Below are positions 22,745 through 27,896 of a stretch of DNA of 27,896 nt, piece after piece. The notes beneath the pieces were generated by a model that saw only the letters and a list, made by a program, of their open reading frames with translations, made no database searches and was not told the origin of the DNA. Made by a program: the position numbers and the translations under genes. The DNA is from JBGPFS01 sp041483455 (lineage in GTDB: Bacteria > Chloroflexota > Limnocylindria > Limnocylindrales > CSP1-4), in contig JBGPFS010000009.1 of NCBI GenBank assembly GCA_041483455.1, forward strand, positions 1 to 27,896, given 5' to 3'. Position 1 is the stretch's first letter. Each line of letters opens with the position of its first letter.

Positions 22745-23596
22745 TCAGCGGAAGAGGTCCATCTCCGCAGGGATGAGCGCGGCGCGGATGGTCGCCTCGC
22801 CCCGGGGCGGTGCGGCCCCGCGCACGAGGGCTGCGGGTCGGCCCGCGGTCTTGCCCAGGACCAGCTCCGCGGTCGAGGCCAGCTCGTCGGCCACGGCGCG
22901 CACGGTCGAACGCATCGTCCGGCCGTCGGCATCCGGCCGGCCCCGGAGATCCTCGAGCGGCGCCAGCCCCGAGACCCCGATCGCCACGTCGACGATCCCC
23001 CAGCGCCACGGCCGGCCGAAGCTGTCCGAGATGACGACCGGGAGGTCGACCCCGGACCGCTCGCGGACGGCCGCCCGGATCCGGGCCGCCGACGCATCGG
23101 GATCCGCCGGAAGGAGCGTGACGATCGAGCCCGACCCGGGCCCTACGTTCGAAGCGTCGACCCCGCCGTTGGCGCACACGAACCCGTGGGACGTCTCGGT
23201 GATGATGACCCCGTTCGCCATCCGGACGACCCGGCGGGCCTCGCGCAGGACCACCTCGACCTGGCGCGGATCGCGGTCCCAGCGCGCGGCGAAGGCGACC
23301 GCCGCGGGGCGTGGCTCGATCGTGCGCAGGTCGACGACGGCACCCTCCGCCTTCGAGACGATCTTCTGGGTCACGACGAGCACGTCGTCGGGGCGGAGCG
23401 ACTCGATCGGGGGCGGTCCGGCCAGCGTCCGCTCGAGGGCGGCGGCGAGGATCGCGGGGAGGTCGTCGCCGGCGGAGATCTCGCCGATCCCGCGCAGCGC
23501 GATCGCCTCGACCCGCGGCGCCCGAGCATCCGGGCGGAGGTTCGAGCGACGAGCGGCCCTGCTGGGTCCGCTCGGGGTCGTGCGCTCAGCCGGCAT
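22745..23596 (-). CDS. cofE: Coenzyme F420-0:L-glutamate ligase
   Basis: Adds L-glutamate residues to F420-0 using GTP and a divalent metal, finishing F420. The 283-residue protein matches stand-alone CofE, not the longer mycobacterial FbiB with its nitroreductase-like domain. Motifs are LVVTQKIVSKAEG (73-85), ITETSHGFVCANGGVDASNV (132-151), VISDSFGRPWRWGIVDVAIG (188-207) and LGKTAGRPAALVRG (247-260). About 25 basic, non-conserved residues precede the domain, so the start could be later than the ATG at 23596. The ATG overlaps the cofC stop by 11 bp, indicating translational coupling. How many glutamates are added cannot be judged from sequence. Confidence 0.94.
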   Translation of the reverse strand: MPAERTTPSGPSRAARRSNLRPDARAPRVEAIALRGIGEISAGDDLPAILAAALERTLAGPPPIESLRPDDVLVVTQKIVSKAEGAVVDLRTIEPRPAAVAFAARWDRDPRQVEVVLREARRVVRMANGVIITETSHGFVCANGGVDASNVGPGSGSIVTLLPADPDASAARIRAAVRERSGVDLPVVISDSFGRPWRWGIVDVAIGVSGLAPLEDLRGRPDADGRTMRSTVRAVADELASTAELVLGKTAGRPAALVRGAAPPRGEATIRAALIPAEMDLFR

Positions 23597-24230
23597 CGGC
23601 GGGCTCCAGCAGGCCGAGCGTTTCCGCCTGGAGGAAGTCCTCCGGCAGGTCGAGGTCGAGCTCGAGCGGACCGCCGATCACGGCGAAGGCGGCGCCCGCG
23701 GCTACTGCGGCGGCCCGGTGGAGCCGGCAGCTGCCCGGCCCGAACGAGAAGCCGATCGCGCCCGGCGGGGCGACGAGGAGGGCGTTCGTCCCCTCGCCCC
23801 GCGCATCCGGGACGAGCGCGACGAGCGAGCGCGCAGGGTCGAGCGACGCCGCGGCCGCCGCCACGAACCGGTCCACTTCGGTCGGGCTGATCGCGGGCAG
23901 GTCCGCCGGCAGGACGAGGATCGCCGACGCGCCGGCGGCACCCGCCCAGCGCGCCGCCAGGACGAGCGCCTCGTTCAGGCCCCGGCCGGGCTGGCGGATC
24001 GGGGTCGCCCCCGCGGCGGAAGCGGCGCGGAGGACCTCGGTGTCGGGGCTCACGACGACCACGGTCTCGACGGTCCCGGCGGCCAGCGCCGCTCGCACCG
24101 TGCGGTCGAGCAGGGTCAGGACGAGACCCCGGCGCTCCTCCGCGTCGAGCGGCTCGCCGAGGCGCGATTTCGCGCCCTCGAGGAGCCCGACCGGCACGAT
24201 CGCCACCAGGTGCGCCAGCGAGGTGGTCAC
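23586..24230 (-). CDS. cofC: 2-phospho-L-lactate (or phosphoenolpyruvate) guanylyltransferase
   Basis: Activates a three-carbon phosphoacid with GTP to give the GDP derivative that CofD uses. The 214-residue protein has the nucleotidyltransferase start AIVPVGLLEGAKSRLGE, the PADLPAISPTEVDRF metal motif, the GEGTNALLVAPPGAIGFSFGPGS signature and the C-terminal LDLDLPEDF. Start: GTG at 24230, 8 bp after the cofD stop; another GTG eight codons later is possible. The open frame runs far upstream through cofD in another phase and is not coding there. Whether the substrate is 2-phospholactate, phosphoenolpyruvate (as for actinobacterial FbiD) or 3-phosphoglycerate cannot be told. Confidence 0.92.
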   Translation of the reverse strand: MTTSLAHLVAIVPVGLLEGAKSRLGEPLDAEERRGLVLTLLDRTVRAALAAGTVETVVVVSPDTEVLRAASAAGATPIRQPGRGLNEALVLAARWAGAAGASAILVLPADLPAISPTEVDRFVAAAAASLDPARSLVALVPDARGEGTNALLVAPPGAIGFSFGPGSCRLHRAAAVAAGAAFAVIGGPLELDLDLPEDFLQAETLGLLEPADAG

Positions 24231-24238
24231 GACGCGGA

Positions 24239-25204
24239 TCAGCGGGTGGCCATCGCGGCCAGCTCGTCCGCGAAGGCCAGGATCTCGCGGGCGAGACGGG
24301 TCCGCGCGGCGTCGTCCGACATGATCGTGTCGGTCACCCGGACGCGAAGGCCGAGCCCCGCGATCGCCGGCTCGAGATCGGCATCGAGGGCGTCGAGGAC
24401 GAACCCGTCGGCGAGGCCGGCGTACAGGCGGGCGACACCGAGCGCCGAGGCCTCGTGGCCGAGCGAGGCGAGCATCCGGTCGGCGGGGCCCCTGAGCGCC
24501 CGACCGACGAGGATGCCGCTGACCGCGACGACCGCGACCCCCCGCCGGCGGGCCCCCGCGAGCGCGGCCCGCATCCCGGGGACGGCCAGGATCGGCCCGA
24601 CCGAGACGATCGGGTTCGAGGGTGCGATCACGATCGCCCGGGCGGCTCCCAGCGCCGCCAGGACGGCCGGCGTGGGCCTCGCCGCCTCGACGCCCCGGAA
24701 CCGGACGGCGGTGATCGTCGGGGCCTGGTGGCGATGGACGAAGTACTCCTGGAAGGCGAGCCAGCCCTCGGCCGGGTCGTCCGTCCGGAGCTCGGTCCGC
24801 ACCTCGGCATCGGTCATCGGCAGGATCGTGGCCGCGATCCCGAGCGAGCGCTGGAGTCCCCGGTTCGCGTCGGTCAGACCGGCCCCGGCCCGGATCCGGG
24901 CGGTCCGGACGATGTGGGCGGCCAGGTCGCGATCCCCGAGCTGGAACCAGGTCGATTCGCCGTAGCCGGCCAGGCTCGCGCTGACCGTCCAGGTCTCGTC
25001 GCGCAGGCCCCAGCCGCGTTCGCGGTCGTCGAGCCCGGCGAGCGTGTAGAGGACGGTGTCGTGGTCGGGGCAGACGAGCAGGCCGTGGCGCTCGAGGTCG
25101 TCGGCGGTGTTGACGACGACGGTCAGCTCGGAACCGAGGACGGCCTGGAGGCCGAACGCGAGCTTCGCCCCGCCGACCCCGCCGGCCAGCTCCACGACGG
25201 TCAT
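24239..25204 (-). CDS. cofD: 2-phospho-L-lactate transferase, F420 synthesis
   Basis: Transfers the phospholactyl (or enolpyruvyl) moiety from the GDP donor to FO, giving F420-0 or dehydro-F420-0; called FbiA in actinobacteria. The 321-residue protein opens with ELAGGVGGAKLAFGLQAVL, then shows VVVNTADDLERHGLLVCPDHDTVLYTLAG (29-57), a central YFVHRHQAP and the IAPSNPIVSVGPILAVPGMRAAL donor-binding loop. Full length. The ATG at 25204 overlaps the stop of the LLM gene as ATGA, and cofC follows by 8 bp, so LLM-cofD-cofC-cofE is one operon. The FO synthase (cofG/cofH or fbiC) is not in the window. Confidence 0.95.
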   Translation of the reverse strand: MTVVELAGGVGGAKLAFGLQAVLGSELTVVVNTADDLERHGLLVCPDHDTVLYTLAGLDDRERGWGLRDETWTVSASLAGYGESTWFQLGDRDLAAHIVRTARIRAGAGLTDANRGLQRSLGIAATILPMTDAEVRTELRTDDPAEGWLAFQEYFVHRHQAPTITAVRFRGVEAARPTPAVLAALGAARAIVIAPSNPIVSVGPILAVPGMRAALAGARRRGVAVVAVSGILVGRALRGPADRMLASLGHEASALGVARLYAGLADGFVLDALDADLEPAIAGLGLRVRVTDTIMSDDAARTRLAREILAFADELAAMATR

Positions 25205-26199
25205 GGGATCCCCGCCTCGGTGGGCCCGCCCGGCCCCGCTGTCCCGGCCCGTCGTGCCGGCAGGGCCGACAGGGCATCCCGGACCTCGCCGATCCGGGCG
25301 ATCGTCTCGGCGTCGTAGGGCGCCGGGAGCCGCACGACGACCTCGCCGAACCCGAGGTCGCGGTAGGGCGCGATGGCCGCCGCGACCTCGGCCGGTGAGC
25401 CGAGCAGGACCGGGACGTTGGTGATCGCCTCGAGGCCGTTGTGGGCCAGGATCGCCGCGAGGGCCCGCTCCGCGGCGCGCCGGTCGTCGCGCAGGACGAT
25501 CGGGAAGCTGATGGTCATCGCGATGGTCGCGGGGTCGCGCCCGACGGCCGCGCAGTGCTCGGCCAGGATGGCGATCCGCGTCCGGACGTCCTCGACCGTG
25601 CCGCTCGTGTTCCAGGCGTCGCCGAAGCGGGCGAGCGTCCGAAGGGTCTTCTTCGGGCCGGACCCGCCGATGAGGATCGGCAGGTGGGCCTGGAGCGGCA
25701 GCGGGGCGATCAGTGCCTCGCGGAACGTGTAGGTCCGCCCGGTCTCGCTGATCGTCTCGCCGTCGAGCAGTCGGCGGATCAGGCCGACGGCCTCGTCGAG
25801 TCGGTCGAGCCGTTCGCCGAAGCCCGTCCCGAAGTCGATCCCGAATGCGTCGTGCTCCCGCTCGAACCAGGCCCCGCCGATCCCGAGGATCGCCCGCCCC
25901 CCCGACAGGTGGTCGAGGGTCGTGGCGAGCTTCGCCGTGTGGCCGGGGTTACGGAAGGTATTGGCGCCGACCATCAGCCCGATCCGGACCCGCTCGGTCA
26001 GCTCGGCCCAGGCCGCCAGGACGAGCCAGCCCTCGAAGATCGGCTGGCGCCACGGTCCCTGGATCGCCTGGAGGTGATCCCAGGTGTAGAGGGCGTCCCA
26101 GCCCGCGGACTCGGCGGCCGGACCCACGGCCCGGAGGGCGGGCCAGTCGCTCGATTGCGACCAGGGCTGCGCCCCGAAGCGCATCGCGGCGGAGGTCAT
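25201..26199 (-). CDS. LLM-class F420-dependent oxidoreductase (second)
   Basis: A 332-residue luciferase-like oxidoreductase. MRFGAQPWSQSSDWPALRAVGPAAESAGWDALYTWDHL (6-43) forms the first barrel units, then GLMVGANTFRNPGHTAKLATTLDHLSGGRAILGIGGAWFEREHDAFG and HLPILIGGSGPKKTLRTLARFGDAWN. The last motif is typical of F420-binding LLM enzymes. It is first in the cofDCE operon and translationally coupled to cofD, so the enzyme may be a major consumer of the cofactor. It is distinct from the LLM gene at the other end of the block, with different N-termini and loops. The ATG at 26199 is chosen because TATCCT ends 6 bp before it (leaderless). The substrate is unknown. Confidence 0.9.
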   Translation of the reverse strand: MTSAAMRFGAQPWSQSSDWPALRAVGPAAESAGWDALYTWDHLQAIQGPWRQPIFEGWLVLAAWAELTERVRIGLMVGANTFRNPGHTAKLATTLDHLSGGRAILGIGGAWFEREHDAFGIDFGTGFGERLDRLDEAVGLIRRLLDGETISETGRTYTFREALIAPLPLQAHLPILIGGSGPKKTLRTLARFGDAWNTSGTVEDVRTRIAILAEHCAAVGRDPATIAMTISFPIVLRDDRRAAERALAAILAHNGLEAITNVPVLLGSPAEVAAAIAPYRDLGFGEVVVRLPAPYDAETIARIGEVRDALSALPARRAGTAGPGGPTEAGIP

Positions 26200-26205
26200 G
26201 GCACG

Positions 26206-26211
26206 AGGATA
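26206..26211 (-). promoter_or_regulatory. -10 box TATCCT of the LLM-cofDCE operon
   Basis: TATCCT on the minus strand ends 6 bp before the ATG at 26199, inside a 22-bp gap after the phosphatase stop. The transcript should be leaderless. No -35 box is evident. Confidence 0.6.
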
Positions 26212-26221
26212 GCGGGCCCGG

Positions 26222-27367
26222 TCAGCCGAGGAGGGCGAAGCCGTCGGCGTCCGGCAGCCGGACGGCCAGCAGGTCGGCGATGGTCGCCGCCAGGTCGACG
26301 AGTCGGGGCGGTCGCGCCGGGTCGGCGATCCGCGCGCCGATCCCTGCCGCCGTCGGGCCGCCGCCACCGACGAGGGCCACGGTCTGGATCGTCGCCGGCC
26401 CGCCGTGGACGCCGCCGAACGTGCCGGGCTCCGGATGGCGGTTCGCGCTGAATGCCCGACCGGGGCGGGCGCCGGCGATGACGATCCCGTCGGGGTGGGT
26501 CTCGATCGAGGCGACCGCCTCGTGAGCGGCGACGCGCGCGGCGAGCTCCCGCGGGTCGACCCCGCGCTCCGGCTGCAGGAGCGCGGCCCCGCCATCCCCG
26601 AGCTCGTCGCGGCTGAGGGCACGGACACCGGGATCGTCGCGCAGACGGACGAAGGAGGCGTCGCGCCGGGCGTCCATGCCGTGGTCGCTGGCGACGATGA
26701 CGACCGTTCGGGCCCACAGCGCGGTCATCCCCCGAAGGGCGTCGAGGAGCTCGCCGACGAGCGCGTCGGCGGCCCGGCAGCCGGCCAGCGTCGCCGTCGC
26801 CTCGGGCCCCAGGTCGTGACCGAGCGTGTCGACCTCGTTGAGGTGGACGAAGACGAAGTCGAAGCCCGGCTCGAGGACGGCGGCGAGCGCCGGACCCCGG
26901 ACGGCCGCATTCGCCGGGTAGCCGTGGGCGTCGCGCGCGACCTCGGCGCCGGGCCGGCCGCTCACGGGCCAGCATCGATCGGCGACGCCGCCGGTCCGCA
27001 GCAGCGCGTGGAGCTTGTGGTCGCCCAGGACGGCCGCGCTTCGCAGTCCCGCCGCCCGGCAGGCGTCGAACAGGGTCGGGACGCCGGTCCCGGCGCCGAC
27101 CGACCGCCCGCCCGCCCAGCCCGGAACGGCGCCCGCCCGGTGGGCGGTGGTCCGGACCCCGTGCCTCGCCGGCGACCGGGCGGTGAGCAGCGACGCGAAG
27201 CCGGGGTAGGTGGTCGAGGGGAGGGCCGCGCGCCCGCCATCCGGCGCCGTTCCGCCGCCCTCGGCCGCGAGCGCCACGAGGTTCGGGGCGAGTGCGGGCG
27301 TGACGTGATGGGACGAGAAGCCGTCGAGCCCGATGAGCAGGACCCGGGCGCGCCCCGGGCGAGTCAC
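26222..27367 (-). CDS. Alkaline-phosphatase-superfamily phosphodiesterase
   Basis: A 381-residue metal-dependent hydrolase of the nucleotide pyrophosphatase/phosphodiesterase type. Metal ligands and nucleophile are all visible: Asp15 in LIGLDGFSS, Thr53 in LPSTTYPGF, Asp180 and His184 in NEVDTLGHD, Asp228 and His229 in ASDHGMD, and the C-terminal His in GGVHGG. It has no signal peptide or lipobox, so it is probably cytoplasmic, unlike many relatives. The substrate could be a nucleotide, a phospholipid or a phosphonate. The GTG at 27367 lies in the second half of a 20-bp tandem duplication, 16 bp after the stop of the upstream ABC gene, so the two are co-transcribed. The cof operon promoter follows directly. 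Confidence 0.85.
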   Translation of the reverse strand: MTRPGRARVLLIGLDGFSSHHVTPALAPNLVALAAEGGGTAPDGGRAALPSTTYPGFASLLTARSPARHGVRTTAHRAGAVPGWAGGRSVGAGTGVPTLFDACRAAGLRSAAVLGDHKLHALLRTGGVADRCWPVSGRPGAEVARDAHGYPANAAVRGPALAAVLEPGFDFVFVHLNEVDTLGHDLGPEATATLAGCRAADALVGELLDALRGMTALWARTVVIVASDHGMDARRDASFVRLRDDPGVRALSRDELGDGGAALLQPERGVDPRELAARVAAHEAVASIETHPDGIVIAGARPGRAFSANRHPEPGTFGGVHGGPATIQTVALVGGGGPTAAGIGARIADPARPPRLVDLAATIADLLAVRLPDADGFALLG

Positions 27368-27392
27368 TCGGCTCCCGGGCGAGTCACTCGGC
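27354..27392. repeat. 19-bp tandem duplication at the ABC/phosphodiesterase junction
   Basis: CCCGGGCGAGTCACTCGGC is present exactly twice, at 27354-27372 and 27374-27392 (period 20); each copy holds the 11-bp palindrome CGAGTCACTCG. On the minus strand the upstream copy supplies the TGA of the ABC gene and the downstream copy supplies the GTG start of the phosphodiesterase, from the same GTGA bases. Confidence 0.92.
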
Positions 27393-27896
27393 CGAGAACG
27401 CCTTGAGGTCGGCCGGGTCGACCCGCACGGAGACCTTCGTCTCGGGCGGGAACGCGTTCGCCTGGCGGCTGGGCAGGTCGGCGTAGAAGCGGGCAGGTAC
27501 TCCGTCGATGTCGGTCACGAGGTGGAGCCGGGTGATCGAGCCCAGGAAGATCTTGATCTCGACCGTGGCGCGGTGGCCGGGGCCGTCCGCGCTGACCTCG
27601 ACGTCCTCGGGTCGGAAGAAGACGACGGCCTTCTCGATGGCCCCGACCGGCGCGGCGACCTCGAAGGCGCCGCCCAGGCCGACCCGACCGTCCCGGACCG
27701 GCAGCTCGAGGGCGTTCCGGCTGCCCACGAACGTGGCGCTGAAGCTCGTCGAGGGCGACTCGTAGAGGACCGGCGGGGCGGCGATCTGCTCGACCCGGCC
27801 ATGGTTCATCACGGCCACCCGGTCGGCGATCGCCATCGCCTCGGACTGGTCGTGGGTGACGTAGATCGCGGTCGTCTTCACCAGCTGCTGGACCCG
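27384..27896 (-). CDS. ABC transporter ATP-binding protein, C-terminal part (cut by window end)
   Basis: The last 170 residues of an importer ATPase of the MalK/UgpC/PotA/FbpC type. The switch-His motif TAIYVTHDQSEAMAIADRVAVMNHGRVEQI comes first, then the YESPSTSFSATFVGSRNALEL stretch that ends the ATPase domain. A C-terminal TOBE/OB regulatory domain of about 100 residues follows (VFFRPEDVEVS to VSVRVDPADLKAF). The Walker A, Walker B and LSGGQ motifs lie outside the window. The permeases and binding protein should be upstream on the minus strand. Sugar, glycerol phosphate, polyamine and iron importers all share this layout, so the substrate is open. The frame is open to the window end. Confidence 0.9.
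   Translation of the reverse strand, partial: RVQQLVKTTAIYVTHDQSEAMAIADRVAVMNHGRVEQIAAPPVLYESPSTSFSATFVGSRNALELPVRDGRVGLGGAFEVAAPVGAIEKAVVFFRPEDVEVSADGPGHRATVEIKIFLGSITRLHLVTDIDGVPARFYADLPSRQANAFPPETKVSVRVDPADLKAFSAE

Noticed and set aside
24231..25277. Upstream extension of the cofC frame through cofD
   Set aside because: Read-through in a shadow phase of cofD; the translation is Arg/Pro/Gly-rich and CofC homology starts only at its end.
1..27896. CRISPR arrays, tRNA/rRNA genes, insertion sequences, integrases, toxin-antitoxin pairs
   Set aside because: Looked for by eye and not seen; the only direct repeats are the short tandem duplications listed as features.

Overview
The window is about 28 kb of very GC-rich, almost fully coding bacterial chromosome (gaps of 0-211 bp; no IS elements, phage genes, tRNAs, rRNAs or CRISPR arrays seen). 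A full arginine-biosynthesis operon with an actinobacterial-style ARG box, F420 cofactor genes with F420-type LLM oxidoreductases, and leaderless TANNNT promoters point to a high-GC soil or freshwater lineage. My best guess is a Chloroflexota group of the Limnocylindria/Ellin6529 type or a deep actinobacterium. This is inference, because no marker gene fixes the taxon.

Layout. (1) 1-2178, + strand: the end of an aldehyde dehydrogenase, a second ALDH-like protein lacking the catalytic half, and an SRPBCC protein. (2) 2229-4172: two convergent EamA/DMT transporters. (3) 4277-10484: argH, an arrestin/Spo0M-like protein (- strand), adenosine deaminase and a P-type ATPase. (4) 15710-10507, - strand: argC-argJ-argB-argR-argG, every junction a 4-bp GTGA/ATGA overlap, preceded by two ARG boxes over the promoter. 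(5) 19666-15878, - strand: thioredoxin reductase, ABC exporter and OsmC-family thiol peroxidase, behind a promoter carrying a CsoR-type palindrome. (6) 21521-19812, - strand: a large protein joining an alpha/alpha-toroid-like region to a GGDEF domain. (7) 26199-21733, - strand: LLM oxidoreductase, cofD, cofC, cofE, LLM oxidoreductase, a compact F420 block. (8) 27896-26222, - strand: the end of an ABC ATPase and an alkaline-phosphatase-superfamily hydrolase.

How the genes work together. argC, argJ and argB take glutamate via acetyl-cycling to N-acetylglutamate semialdehyde, and argG and argH convert citrulline to arginine. argD and argF are not here. ArgR is encoded within the operon and probably closes a feedback loop on the twin ARG boxes. 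CofD, CofC and CofE make F420 from FO, 2-phospholactate (or a related phosphoacid) and glutamate, and the flanking LLM enzymes are likely users of the cofactor. The trxB/ABC/osmC operon looks like a thiol or metal stress module.

The most unusual items are the toroid-GGDEF fusion, the CsoR-like operator on the trxB operon, the divergent promoters whose two -10 boxes form one perfect palindrome, an 80-residue insertion inside an ABC nucleotide-binding domain, and a repeated pattern of 16-23 bp tandem duplications sitting exactly on stop codons.
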